The notes under the pieces were generated by a model. It saw nothing but the letters and a program-made list of their open reading frames with translations. It made no database searches and had not been told where the DNA came from. A DNA stretch of 64,000 bases from Halocaridina rubra (Eukaryota > Arthropoda > Malacostraca > Decapoda > Atyidae). A program made the position numbers and the translations under genes. Shown piece after piece: positions 1-19,599 of the stretch. How positions within the stretch are numbered: the first letter of the stretch is position 1; each line of letters opens with the position of its first letter. The DNA lies in contig JAXCGZ010011624.1 in assembly GCA_037179515.1 (NCBI GenBank), forward strand, positions 23,645 through 87,644, given 5' to 3'.

Positions 1-857
1 TTTACCTTCAGTTTTCCTCTGATAAAGCTGTGGAAAAGCTTGGGATTTTCTTTAGCCTTCCTGGTGATGTCCCTCTCATAGTCTCTCTCTGCCTCTCTCC
101 TTTTACTTAGGTAATCATTTCTTGCTCTTTTGTAGGTTTGCCAGGCATTTATGTTTTTTCTCCTCCTATACCTTTTCCAGCATTTGTCTCTCCACTCCTT
201 AGCTCTTTTACACCCATTATCGAACCATTTCTCTCTGGCATGAATTACACCTACTTTGGTGACAGGTATGCAGCAATCTACTATCTTCCCATATTTCTCA
301 CAAAAGATGTCATACATTTCTTGTACAGATTTGTTGTAAAATAAGGTTCTCCAGTCAATAACTGCAAAAAGCTCATTCATTTTGATGTAATCTCCTTTCC
401 GATAGTTCCTCCTCATGTCCTCAGTGCCTCTACTCTCAGGAAGAATATCTTCAATGATATACTCCATCAACAACACACAGTGGTCACTCTTTCCAATTGG
501 TGGTTCATAGTCAATTTTTTCAATATCCAACACATTATCTGTGAACACTAGATCAAGTAGTGATGGCTCATCCCCACCCCTGGCCCTTGTTGGTTCCATT
601 ACATGTTGGTGTAGGAAATTCCCTTGTACGCAATCTAGGAATCTTGCCCCGAATGAGTCCTCACCACTGTGTGGGTCAAGATTTATCCAATCTATCTCTT
701 TATGATTAAAGTCTCCCATAATCAAAATCCTACATTTTTTTTCCCGTGCCATGTTAACAACTGAGTTTATGACTTCAATAGTACCTATATGACTTTCCTC
801 ATAAACTTCAAGCCTATTTTGGTTCCTTGGTGGGTTGTATACAACAGTTATTATAAT
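1..857 (-). CDS. CR1-like LINE ORF2, partial (endonuclease end to RT linker), cut by window edge
   Basis: Reading on the minus strand from 857 to 1, I checked the frame line by line and found no stop. It encodes the second half of an APE-type endonuclease (VVYNPPRNQN near the start, then MGDFNH with the catalytic D and N, then SDHCVLL with the catalytic S-D-H). A basic linker rich in K, R and W (KWFDNGCKRAKEW, RRRKNINAW) leads towards the reverse transcriptase, which lies outside the window. It matches, nearly base for base, the full-length copy at 20680-23502 and the copy at 54794-57686. The 5' truncation is sharp at about 857, where 160-bp satellite DNA begins. It is a retrotransposon fragment and not a host gene. 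Its 3' end and flanking duplication are not visible. Confidence 0.85.
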   Translation of the reverse strand, partial: MIITVVYNPPRNQNRLEVYEESHIGTIEVINSVVNMAREKKCRILIMGDFNHKEIDWINLDPHSGEDSFGARFLDCVQGNFLHQHVMEPTRARGGDEPSLLDLVFTDNVLDIEKIDYEPPIGKSDHCVLLMEYIIEDILPESRGTEDMRRNYRKGDYIKMNELFAVIDWRTLFYNKSVQEMYDIFCEKYGKIVDCCIPVTKVGVIHAREKWFDNGCKRAKEWRDKCWKRYRRRKNINAWQTYKRARNDYLSKRREAERDYERDITRKAKENPKLFHSFIRGKLKV

Positions 858-7440
<6,583 letters not shown>

Positions 7441-7915
7441 AATATTAAGAACATAAGAATAGGGGACACTGCAACATGCTTACTGGCACATACGAGGCAG
7501 TTCCATTTTTGAATTATATTTTCAGCATGTCTAATCTATTCTATTCTACTCTACTTATTTATTCTATTTTTCTTTTTATGATTTTTCTAATAAACACTAA
7601 TCTATTCATACCCACCCTACCTCTGTCATATGTCTATCTAGTCTACAATTGAAGGTGTCTAAGGTATTGGCATTTATTATCCTACTAGGGATACTCTACG
7701 GTATTACCAAGCCAATTTTCACCAATTTCCCTTCTGAACCTAAATTTATCAAGATTAAATCCATTACCCATTACGAGTTCTGGTTTGATAATGAATATTT
7801 AAAACTTTATTAATATCACCCTTGTTAATCCCTTTAAACCATTTATACACCTCAATCATATCCCCCCTAACTCTGTGCCTCTCTAGAGAATGTAGATCAA
7901 GTTTTTTTTTAATCT
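7441..7915 (-). pseudogene. Degenerate LINE 3' end (CR1-type, second family)
   Basis: On the minus strand, translation of the right-arm counterpart (27000-27471) gives fragments typical of the C-terminus of CR1-type RT proteins. They include a basic GDMIEVYKWFKG-like segment, then an RTRNG segment, then a GENWFGN-like stretch and a terminal FKGRLDRHM block. The 3' end carries TTCTTATGTTCTTA, that is, an octamer-type tail of the kind CR1-like LINEs use for priming. Frameshifts and stops are present in both arms. It is distinct from the CR1-like family at 19103-23587, whose tail is a 14-mer. Confidence 0.6.

Positions 7916-9212
<1,297 letters not shown>

Positions 9213-9301
<89 letters not shown>
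9213..9301. repeat. (TA)n microsatellite
   Basis: About 89 bp of TA at the left border of the 9302-9715 foldback. It mirrors 24871-24974. Confidence 0.95.
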
Positions 9302-9304
<3 letters not shown>

Positions 9305-9715
9305 TACGAAAGGAAATTGAAAGAAATTTTGAGATCCTTAGTACGTAATTCTTTCAAGTGTATTACTTATCTTCAGAGGAATCTGATTTGTACAAACAAA
9401 TGAGGCAATACATATAAGTACAGAAAACAGGAGAAAAAAAGGGAATTAGCAACCCCTTTTCTCCTACTTTCAAGTGACTTACTAATATTCATAGGAATTT
9501 GATTTGTGCAAACAAATGAGGCGATATATATTCATGGAAGAAAGCAGGAGAAAAAGGAAATTTGCAACCCTTCTTTCTCATGTTTTCTGTATGTAATAAA
9601 TATCTCCTCATTCGTTTGTACACATCAGATTCCTCTGAAGATAAGTAATACACTTGAAAGTACTATGTACTAAGGATCTCAAAGTATCTTTCAATTTCCT
9701 TACATACCCATAGCC
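9302..9715. repeat. Foldback repeat between two (TA)n tracts
   Basis: The left half (about 9302-9440) and the reverse complement of the right half (about 9585-9715) share a long similar series: AGGAAATTGAAAGA, GAGATCCTTAGTAC, TCAAGTGTATTACTTATC and TTCAGAGGAATCTGAT. The middle contains a third, weaker copy (GATTTGTGCAAACAAATGAG). The module is therefore a roughly 130-150-bp inverted repeat with a loop of about 150 bp. The same foldback lies in the right arm at 24440-24866. Confidence 0.75.
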
Positions 9716-9749
9716 ATTCACATTTCACAATATTCACATATTTCTTGTG

Positions 9750-9751
<2 letters not shown>

Positions 9752-9838
<87 letters not shown>
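9752..9838. repeat. (TA)n microsatellite
   Basis: About 87 bp of TA. It is followed by a Tigger-like terminus (TGTTCCCTCGCTATATTG). It mirrors 24319-24415. Confidence 0.95.
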
Positions 9839-9841
<3 letters not shown>

Positions 9842-10207
9842 TGTTCCCTCGCTATATTGTGGTTCACCTATCGCGAATTCATTGCATCACGGATTTTTTT
9901 GGCGAAGGAAAAAAACAAAAAATTAAATGATTGTGACACCAGGACGGGCCAAAAAATAATAACATAAAACAGCCTTTATCGGGCCTGTGCACGAAGAATA
10001 GATAAAGTAAAGAGAAACAGAGATGGAGAGTGTAATGACCTGTCAGATGTGAAGGGATTATAAAGTGTAATGAATGTCCAATTCTCTGCTGGGTTTTAAT
10101 ATACCTCTGCATTACTTTCATGAAGTCTATTCCAAAAATTCTCCTTAGATCTAATTATTATTATTATTACTGGCGACAATAATTTTCCTTTGATGATGAT
10201 TGTGGAG

Positions 10208-10242
<35 letters not shown>

Positions 10243-10300
10243 CATTATTGGTATTATTATTATTGTTATTAAGGGCTCATCATTGTTTGTACATCTGTTG
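9839..10300. repeat. Composite dispersed repeat with (ATT)n core
   Basis: Same module as 6330-6888. It has the GTAATGACCTGTCAG and TCTCTGCTGGGTTTTAATAT landmarks and ATT tracts at 10156-10170 and 10208-10264. It begins with a transposon-like terminus next to (TA)n. The inverted counterpart is 23830-24310, where the first ATT tract is much longer (23927-23993). Confidence 0.7.
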
Positions 10301-10384
10301 GTTTATTTACTTTAATAACTGTGTACAGTGCCCCTCCCTAATTGGATGGGACAAAGGGAGTTTGTGGGTTGGGTAGAATAGAAT

Positions 10385-10387
<3 letters not shown>

Positions 10388-10443
<56 letters not shown>
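10388..10443. repeat. (AG)n microsatellite
   Basis: 56 bp of AG. It mirrors 23657-23706. Confidence 0.95.
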
Positions 10444-10446
<3 letters not shown>

Positions 10447-10577
10447 TGGAGGGAATTGTTGGGGGTAGATGATCGACGTTGTCACGGTGTATGTGTGTAT
10501 GTTTGCATGTACGTGTGTTTGTGTGTGTATGTGTGCGTGTCTGTCCCGCTTAACCGATTTCCGTTCCATTCTACAGT

Positions 10578-10579
<2 letters not shown>
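10444..10579. other. GT-rich empty site of the full-length CR1-like insertion
   Basis: GT-rich sequence (GTATGTGTGTATGTTTGCATG). The reverse complement at the right arm is split by the 4.5-kb CR1-like element: its left flank ends in CATACACACAC near 19102 and its right flank restarts with AAACACACGTACATG at 23588. This stretch is thus the pre-insertion allele. Confidence 0.8.

Positions 10580-10624
<45 letters not shown>
10580..10624. repeat. (CT)n microsatellite
   Basis: 45 bp of CT. It mirrors the 112-bp (AG)n tract at 18930-19041. Confidence 0.95.
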
Positions 10625-10627
<3 letters not shown>

Positions 10628-11331
10628 ATAATAATGTCTTCCTATAAGTCACTTTTAATCTTAGAAGAATAACCATTGTACAAAAATGGAAATAAATGTT
10701 GGTTTGTTTGTTTGTCTGCCTTAGTATCAGTTGATGCGTATTCAGGCACAATATCTTACTCAAAATATATATTTACTCACCCTATTTGGGGTTATCTAAT
10801 TTACAAGATTATAGTATTATTAATATTCCTTGGTTCAAAATATTATTCTTTCTATATGATTCTATCTTTGGCTCTCATGAGAGAAGAAGAAAAGAAAACA
10901 GAGATACTTAGGTTGGTTTTTTCCTTGTAGAAACTTCCACCTCAGATCAGGGAAGTATTGGAGGAGGAGAAATTCACTTCACTGGTAGGAAGAGGCTTCA
11001 ACTACTATCGCAAAGGAGATAAAAACAGAATAGAAACTTGAACCCTTTCTATTTCCCTTTTTCTTCCCAACTCTTATAAAAGAGAGAGAAGAGCAGGCAG
11101 AAATATTTGGGGTTATAGAACACCCACAGTCACTTGATTTTCACTAAAACAAAAATTGGAACACAAAACAAAACAAAAACAATCTTTGTTTTGATAGTGT
11201 TGTAGTGTTCCAATTAACTGAAGTGATCCAGCCACAAGGCCCTTATATTTTATTAAACAAAACTGACAAACAGTGCAAGTGATATAATATACTTAGTGAA
11301 ATCTGTGGATATCCATGACTAGTTGTTAGTC
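10625..11331. repeat. Dispersed repeat and probable 5' UTR of the I-like LINE
   Basis: Positions 10640-10900 belong to a dispersed sequence also seen at 18640-18925, 45640-45800 and 61690-62090 (landmarks TTCCATTTTTGTACA and AATATTAATAATACT, read on either strand). Positions 10930-11331 immediately precede the ORF1 ATG and are probably LINE 5' UTR, but the true 5' end of the element cannot be fixed. The inverted copy is 18234-18925. Confidence 0.55.
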
Positions 11332-12784
11332 ATGGCCTCTACCGCTTCTCCTGCTCCCCCCAGAGGGGAGAATGGAACTCGACCCCCCTCAAGAGGGGTG
11401 GATGGGTGTGGGAAAGAGGAGGCCAAGGATGGCCTCTGGCAGCAGCCAGGAGAGTGCTGCTGTCCCAGTCCCCCCCCCCCCAGCCCTGAAGATCAATAGA
11501 GAGCCCATATCAAAGTTTAAAGTCCAGACTCATTCCACTAAAGAGGCATATGACCTAGTTAGAGAGTTGGAAGACCAACACACCGAGTTTGGCTGCCAAA
11601 TTAAGCCTAATGTACAGGGTGAATTTATCATCCACCCATCCTCAGTAGAATCCGCAGAGAAGATCCGCAGCCTCAATTCAACTCACTTGGCAGATATGAA
11701 CCCTGCCCAAAAAATAAGGAAATATATCCTCATTGGCTGCCCTGTTGCTTGGTCAGTTGACCTGCTAACCAAGCAAACGTATATTACTGCAGCCTCACGT
11801 TGCTCCTCCAAAATAGAGGGCCAAACCGTCCCCTCAAAACAAGTTCTGGTCCACATCTGTGGTCCACCCCCTTCGCAAGTAAACCTCGGCATCTGGGGCA
11901 AATTCAACATAAGAGACTACTCTCCTGAACCAATAGAAATACTTGCCATTTCCCAGAGAGATGTGCAATCTGCATTGGGAGACATTCCACTGACCGCTGC
12001 CTCAACAAATTCAAGGCCAATGAAGCAACAGTTGCCAAGTGCCCAAACTGTAAGGGAAACCATCACGCATGGATCAACCACTGCCCAGAAAGGCTGAAGA
12101 GGATTCCTCCCTCTGCCCCTGCCACCAATCACACCACCTCCAACTTCACCCCAGCTCCTCCCCCCACCTCCAATCCTTGGCAAAGGCCCCTTCCTGCCCC
12201 ACTCAGACCTAACCTCCCCACCCAAAACCCACCACACAACACCAACCCAGCTCCTAACACACAGATCACACCTCCTACACTTTCCACCCCTACACCAACT
12301 TCATCCAACCCATCACACAACACTCACACTTCTACCATCCCCCCAAACAACACTCACACTCCCACCATCCCCTCACGCAACACACACCAACACCTCCACC
12401 CCATGCAACACTCAAACACGCAATACAGTCACATGCAACACTGAGACCACACACACACCCGCTCACCACACCAGGTCCTGGGACCCTAGACTTAAATCCC
12501 ATACCCCCACACCTCGACAGCCTATCCAGACACCTTCCTCTGCCTCCTCTTCCCAACAACAAACCCTCTTCACAGTAAATGAGCTCTCCAACATTATTAT
12601 TCAAGCCATACAGGCAGCCGTCCGACTCCTCAAAACCTAAGCCTCTCCTCAAGATGCCTACAATCAAGTCATCGAAGTAGCCCAGTCCGTCGTCGCCCAA
12701 GCCCTCGTCTCCAGGACCCACCACCAGCCTCAACAAACCAACACTCCTAACACCTCCACCTTCTTAAATCATCGAGATGTCTAA
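11332..12784 (+). pseudogene. LINE ORF1, gag-like with zinc knuckles (frameshifted)
   Basis: The ATG at 11332 (MASTASPAPPRGENG) opens a proline-rich N-terminus. A C-run near 11471 differs in length from the other copy and shifts the frame, so the main frame continues from about 11372 to 12095. It encodes a folded gag-type region (KFKVQTHSTKEAYDLVREL ... HICGPPPSQVN). From about 11941 the coding sense moves to the -1 frame, where two zinc knuckles appear: C-x2-C-x3-H-x4-C at 11962-12000 and C-x2-C-x3/4-H...C near 12043-12085. After that comes a low-complexity P/T/N/H-rich tail and a conserved helix-like block (NELSNIIIQAIQAAVRLL). The frame ends at a TAA at 12782-12784 that overlaps the ORF2 ATG. 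The likely role is RNA binding in the retrotransposition particle. Confidence 0.75.
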
Positions 12785-15700
12785 TCTCGGGATCCTACAC
12801 TGGAACGCCCAGGGTCTCAGACACAAGGTACAACATCTTGAAGGCATTGCCAAGGCTGACAACATAGATGTCACCATGGTTCAAGAAACCCTGTGTACAG
12901 AGCAATACACTCCAAAACTCTCAGGATACAAAGGATTCTACCAGCACTGGTCTCCAGGGGGGAACAGAGGCAGCGCCACCTTCATCAGGAAAAACCTGTT
13001 AGCGAAGGAAATAAACCGACCAGTCTACAGTGGCGAAGATGTCCACGTCCTCGCTGTTAACATCAAACTTCAGGGCAGCTGCATAGATCTGTACAACATT
13101 TAGAGACAACACGATGGTGGCTTAGACCTGACTACCCTCTTCGGGCTAGCCAGTCATCGTGACTTGGTAATAGGAGGTGACTTCAATGCGCACCATCCAA
13201 GATTCAGGTATGAGCGCCCCTGTGCTGCAGGCAGACATATTATGAGCCTGCCGGACGACCAAGAAGATGTCTCCCTTCTCAACAATCATGAGCCAACTCA
13301 TGACAGAGGTGGAATACTGGACCTCACCTTTGTTTCCAACTCCCTAAGGCAAGACACCACATGGAGAGTTCATGCCCTGGTCACAAGCGACCACTACATG
13401 ATCCATCTCAGGCTGCCAATTCCTGAAATCTTCCGAATCCCTGCTCCTCCCCCTCGATGGAATTTCAAGAAGGCCGACTGGGGCCGATTCCAGAAGCACC
13501 TCAGCAATTGGTTTTCAGCCTACACACCATCCGAAGATATCGACCAAGCAGAGGCCGAGTTAGTCAATGCCCTGCAAGCTGCAGCGAACTCTTTCATCCC
13601 CCTCTGTAAACCACAACACACCACTCATCGGGACAGATGGTACTACTGTGACAGAGTTAAATAACTCACTCACCGGCTCAACGTCATCTGGAAAATGCAC
13701 AGGAAACGTCACACTGATGACTCCTACCGCACTTTCCAGGCAGCCAAAGAACATGTCCATGAAGAGACACGCAACATTAAGAGGAAAAAATGGCTAGAGT
13801 GGTGTTCCACCCTAGATGCTCACACCTCTGTGGGCCAGATGTGGAGGAGCATTAACTCCTTTGCTAAAGGTAAACCTCCTAAAATCATCCCCCACAGGGA
13901 TCCTAGCAGGGCAGCAGAAGAACTCTCCGTCAAATTCACAGATAGAGCAAGCTCCAACCAGCTCCCCATCGCCACCAGAACAACTCTTCAGGACCTCACC
14001 ACGGCAAGATAGGAAGAAATAGAAGAGTCATCAACACTGAAGACGAAACAGATGCCCCATTCTCTCTGACTGAGCTACTAAGAGTAAGCAAAAGTTCTAA
14101 GAACACAGCCCCAGGTGCTGATAGAATCACATAGACATTGATTCAAAATATGGGGCCCCAAGGGGGAGGAGCTTGCTCTGCTCTCTCTGATCAATTCAAC
14201 ATACACATGAAGAATCAGACCAGCCTCATGGAACAGAGCAGACATTCAGCCCATCCCAAAACCACAGGACCCTGACAACCCTCGCCCCATCTCCCTCCTA
14301 AGGTGCCTGAGCAAGACGGCAGAAAAGATGGTACTTAACAGAGTCCGCTGGAAATGCCCACCCTTCCCAGAAAACATGTTTGCCTACCAGCCTGGCTTAG
14401 GCACCTCAGAATGCATAGCCTCCTTGCTATCATTTATCAACAACTGCCATGGATACATCGTTTTTCTAGACCTAGAGAAGGCCTTTGAACTAGCCAATGT
14501 GCCAGCTATACTCTCAGCTCTCATTGCAAAGCAGATCAATGGAAACCTGCTCTCATGGATCAAGCAGAGTCTACAAAACCGTAGTGCACTAGTCAAAGTA
14601 GAAGGGCACTACTCCACCTACAAAAACTAAGAAAATGGGACCCCCCAAGGTGGAATCCTTAGCCCCTTCCTCTTTAATTGTCTCATGGAAAAACTCTTGG
14701 ACATCGCACTGCCACATGGAGCCAAACTCTTCAATTATGCGGATGACTTTGCCCTTGTCACAATAGGCGACAGAAGCTCTAACAAGACACAGCGCTTCCT
14801 CACCAAGATTCACCAAGCCTCCATCTCCCTCGGAGTTAAAATCAATGCCCACAAAACCAAGGCCCATACCATCCACCAGTGGAGACCAGACACTAATCTA
14901 GTCATAGGTAATGAGCCTGTGGATTGGGTCACCAAGCACCAATACCTGGGTGTAATCATTGACAGCAAACTAACCTTTGGACCGGAAATTCAACAATTGT
15001 GCGACAAGCGGTCCTTTGTCGGATGTTGGGCCTCTGTGATGGTGCATCATTTAATGTCCTCAAAAGCTTCTATGTACAAGCCATACGCAGCCTCATAGAC
15101 TATGCTTGTCCCACACTGGCTACTAAAAGACCAACAGTGGCACAAGATAGAAGTCATTCAAAACAACGCCATGCGTGCCATGCTAGGAGCCTCCATGTGG
15201 ACCAAGAGAGAAAACATCCAGATGAAATCGGGACTCATGCCACTCAAACTCAGAGCTCAGCAAAGACTGACCCTCTTTGTGGCCAAAACCACCACTGCCC
15301 AACATAAATGCCTCACTGGCACAAATCTCCATCTAGCCCTCAATCGCCACCCTCACCACCATCCTAGAACCTGGGCAGCCAAGGTCTGCACTAGCCTGCA
15401 AGCACTGCCAGTCAGGGAGAACATCCTAGCCAAGATACAGGACACTCCGCTTCCTGAATACCGAAGCCCACCCCCATGGAATGACCAACCACTCAACATA
15501 AAGATCGAGCTCCCTGACAACCCTAACAGCTTGGTAAACCCGCTTGTCCTTAAAAACATATACAAGGACAAAATTCAGAGCTGGAGCAGGCCGAACTCTC
15601 AAGTCTTCTACACTCGGTCCAGTAAATTAAGAAACTGGAGCCTCAGCCGCCGCCTTCAAAACTGGAAACCACGTTCTATCCTGGAGACTGTCAAACTCCT

Positions 15701-16461
15701 GCTCATTGCTCCAGACTGAGCTTGTTGCCATAGCCAATGCCCTCGACTTCTTCATCCAGCAAGGAGCTGACCATGCCCTAATTCTCTCTGACTCTAAAGG
15801 CGCCTTACAGACCATCAAGAAGCCACTCCTCAGAGACAAAGTACATATCATCACCACCATCCTCAGCCACTACCACAGGACAACCAGCCTTGGAAAAGCC
15901 ATCACTCTTGGCTGGATTACCAGCCACGTTGGCATCAAGGGAAATGAGGAAGTCGATCAAGGCGCCAAACAAGCCACTCTTAGAGCAGAAATTCAAATAT
16001 CTCTGCCTCCTGGGATCCAACAGATAAAAATCAAAGCCACCAAGTCACTCCTTAATGTCTTAATAACTAAACACAACCTGTGCACAGACATTGGCTCCCC
16101 CTCCACCTGGTGGTACAAAGCCACCACTGATCTTCAGCGAATCACCCTGCCTAAGAACCTTCGACGAAGCACGGCGGTCAATGTGTACCGTCTGAGACTC
16201 GGGTACAAGTGCACCTGGCGAATAGTGAATGATATCATCAGGGAATGTACTTTCTGCCAGGTAGCCTCACAACATCCACTGCTCCACTACATCCTCGAAT
16301 GTGATTTTTTTTCAGAAATTCGACGGAAAACTGGTGCCCCCGCAACATCCAGTGGAGATCCAAATGCCCTTCATGTTGCTAGCTCCATAATCAGACTAGC
16401 AACAAACAACTACATGAACAGTCTACTAAATATCATCAGTCAATACCCTCCACTAAGATAA
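12777..16461 (+). pseudogene. LINE ORF2: APE endonuclease, reverse transcriptase, RNase H, zinc finger (broken)
   Basis: It starts at the ATG at 12777, which overlaps the ORF1 stop (ATGTCTAA). Motifs in order: HWNAQGL near 12798 and VQETL near 12885 (APE Asn and Glu); GGDFNAH near 13170; TSDHY near 13383; the RT block FLDLEKAF near 14464 (then E where many relatives have D); GTPQGGILSPF near 14638; the YADD box near 14737; RNase H with TELVAI near 15718, LSDSKGAL near 15787 and GNEEVDQ near 15940; and the finger CTFC...HYILEC at about 16246-16302. In-frame stops occur at 13101 (TAG), 13662 (TAA), 14010 (TAG) and 14628 (TAA). Further frame changes lie at about 14013-14327 and between 14999 and 15706. 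It is not functional as it stands. A 3' UTR-like tail follows to about 16530. Confidence 0.85.
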
Positions 16462-16561
16462 CCATGTAATAACTCTCTCTCACCACCAAAACAGGAATTC
16501 ATTAAAATTGTTTGATACATATACATATACCATGGCTGTTTCCCCCTTTAATTGGGGGGTT
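16462..16561. other. Junction segment between LINE 3' end and its inverted 5' part
   Basis: About 100 bp between the ORF2 stop and the start of the inverted copy (ACATATACATATACC, then ATGGCTGTTTCCCCC). It is presumably LINE 3' UTR plus fold-back junction. Sequence identity to the forward copy ends at TTCATCAGGAAAAA, near 12990 in the left copy and 16562 in the right. Confidence 0.6.
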
Positions 16562-18220
16562 TTTCCTGATGAAGGTGGCGCTGCCTCTGTTCCCCCCTGG
16601 AGACCAGTGCTGGTAGAATCCTTTGTATCCTGAGAGTTTTGGAGTGCATTGCTCTGTACACAGGGTTTCTTGAACCTTGATGACATCTATGTTGTCAGCC
16701 TTGGCAATGCCTTCAAGATGTTGTACCTTGTTTCTGAGACCCTGGGCGTTCCAGTGTAGGATCCCGAGATAGACATCTCGATGATTTAAGAAGGTGGAGG
16801 TGTTAGGAGTGTTGGCTTGTTGAGGCTGGTGGTGGGTCCTGGAGACGAGGGCTTGGGCGACGACGGACTGGGCTACTTCGATGACTTGATTGTAGGCATC
16901 TTGAGGAGAGGCTTCGGTTTCGAGGAGTCGGACGGCTGCCTGTATGGCTTGCATAATAATGTTGGTGAGCTCATTTACTGTGAAGAGGGTTTGTTGTTGG
17001 GAAGAGGAGGCAGAGGAAGGTGTCTGGATAGGCTGTCGAGGTGTGGGGGTATGGGATTTAAGTGTAGGGTCCCAGGACCTGGTGTGGTGAGCAGGTGTGT
17101 GTGTGGTCTCAGTGTTGCATGAGACTGTATTGCATGTTTGAGTGTTGCATGGGGTGGAGGTGTTGGTGTGTGTTGCGTGAGGGGATGGTGGGAGTGTGAG
17201 TGTTGTTTGGGGGGATGGTAGAAGTGTGAGTGTTGTGTGATGGGGTGGATGGAGTTGGTGTAGGGGTGGAAAGTGTAGGAGGTGTGATCTGTGTGTTAGG
17301 AGCTGGGTTGGTGTTGTGTGGTGGGTTTTGGGTGGGGAGGTTAGGTCTGAGTGGGGCAGGAAGGGGCCTTTGCCAAGGATTGGAGGTGGGGGGAGGAGCT
17401 GGGGTGAAGTTGGAGGTGGTGTGATTGGTGGCAGGGGCAGAGGGAGGAATCCTCTTCAGCCTTTCTGGGCAGTGGTTGATCCATGCGTGAAGGTTTCCCT
17501 TACAGTTTGGGCACTTGGCAACTGTTGCTTCATTGGCCTTGAATTTGTTGAGGCAGCGGTCAGTGGAATGTCTCCCAATGCAGATTGCACATATCTCTGG
17601 GAAATGGCAAGTATTTCTATTGGTTCAGGAGAGTAGTCTCTTATGTTGAATTTGCCCCAGATGCTGAGGTTTACTTGCAAAGGGGGTGGACCACAGATGT
17701 GGACCAGAACTTGTTTTGAGGGGACGGTTTGGCCCTCTATTTTGGAGGAGCAACGTGAGGCTGCAGTAATATACGTTTGCTTGGTTAGCAGGTCAACTGA
17801 CCAAGCAACAGGGCAGCCAATGAGGATATATTTCCTTATTTTTTGGGCAGGGTTCATCTCTGCCAAGTGAGTTGAATTGAGGCTGCGGATCTTCTCTGCG
17901 GATTCTACTGATGATGGGTGGATGATAAATTCACCCTGTACATTAGGCTTAATTTGGCAGCCAAACTCGGTGTGTTGGTCTTCCAACTCTCTAACTAGGT
18001 CATATGCCTCTTTAGTGGAATGAGTCTGGACTTTAAACTTTGATATGGGCTCTCTATCGATCTTCAGGGCGGGGGGGGGGGAACTGGGACAGCAGCACTC
18101 TCCTGGCTGCTGCCAGAGGCCATCCTTGGCCTCCTCTTTCCCACACCCATCCACCCCTCTTGAGGGGGGTCGAGTTCCATTCTCCCCTCTGGGGGGAGCA
18201 GGAGAAGCGGTAGAGGCCAT
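16562..18220 (-). pseudogene. Inverted copy of the I-like LINE 5' part (ORF1 and first part of ORF2)
   Basis: On the minus strand, ORF1 starts at an ATG at 18220 and reads without a break to 17456 (MASTASPAPPRGENG ... IWGKFNIRDYSPEPIEIL). The N-terminal frame is intact here, unlike the left copy, because the C-run length differs. The same -1 shift before the zinc knuckles is present. Further in, 16954-16502 reads from the ORF1 tail straight into the ORF2 endonuclease start (NHRDVYLGILHWNAQGL). One base is missing compared with the left copy (ATGTCTATC versus ATGTCTAATC), and this fuses the two frames. The copy stops at IRKN, about 70 codons into ORF2. Confidence 0.85.
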
Positions 18221-19043
<823 letters not shown>

Positions 19044-19599
19044 ACTGTAGAATGGAACGGAAATCGGTTAAACGGGACAGACACGCACACATACACACAC
19101 AATTGAATAATTAAATAAAACAAAACAAATATCCACCTGTCAACAGTACTGAGTTAAGTTGTCAAGTAGTACAGCTGTCTTATTTTCTTCATTTTTTTGC
19201 TTTTCTTTTAGCTTTCTCTTTTACTATTTTTTTTTATATTTTGTATATATATTGAGTTAAATGTAAAGTCTAATCCTGTGATAACATATCTTGGTTAGCA
19301 AGTGAGTTTATCAGTTAGGAAGAATATATAGCAGAAACAGGTGGGTGCCACCTCAGACACAAATTCGAATTTTCCTTCAGGTTTGACTATTGTTTTTCTT
19401 TTTCTTTTTATCCTTAAATTACCATGGTCAAGTTTTTAAGTTAAGATGTGTGTTACTAGAAAAGAGATAAACTGAGTCACTAAATAGCACTTATATGGAG
19501 ATATAAAAATTCTGTGTGAAGCTTAATTAAAAGTTTTTCTCTTTTTTTTTTCCTCTTTCTCGTCTTCTTTCTATATTCTGTGAGACGGAGAACATAAAA

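Larger units (their letters stand above)
11332..16461 (+). mobile_element. I-superfamily LINE (ORF1, then APE-RT-RNase H ORF2), broken
   Basis: A nearly complete non-LTR retrotransposon with two overlapping frames. ORF1 (11332-12784) is gag-like with CCHC zinc knuckles. ORF2 (12777-16461) has, in order, APE endonuclease, reverse transcriptase, RNase H and a C-terminal C-x2-C...H-x4-C finger. The combination APE plus RT plus RNase H places it in the I superfamily. The exact clade is not determined. The copy is dead: stops and frameshifts occur throughout. Positions 11332 to about 12990 are repeated in inverted orientation at 16562-18220, and the rest (about 12990-16561) forms the single-copy loop of the large palindrome. 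Confidence 0.85.

Noticed and set aside
138..344. A 68-residue frame beginning MPGIYVFSPPIPF, found again at 21490-21696, 54342-54548 and 56692-56898
   Set aside because: It lies antisense to the conserved CR1-like ORF2; its conservation follows from the ORF2 copies.
16817..17636. Glycine-rich frames opposite the I-like LINE ORF1 (also 11917-12736)
   Set aside because: Antisense reading of the P/T/H-rich ORF1 tail; no independent motif.
16462..18220. LINE twin-priming inversion as the explanation of the inverted 5' part
   Set aside because: Non-LINE flanking DNA far outside the element is inverted as well, so the event was genomic and not confined to the insertion.
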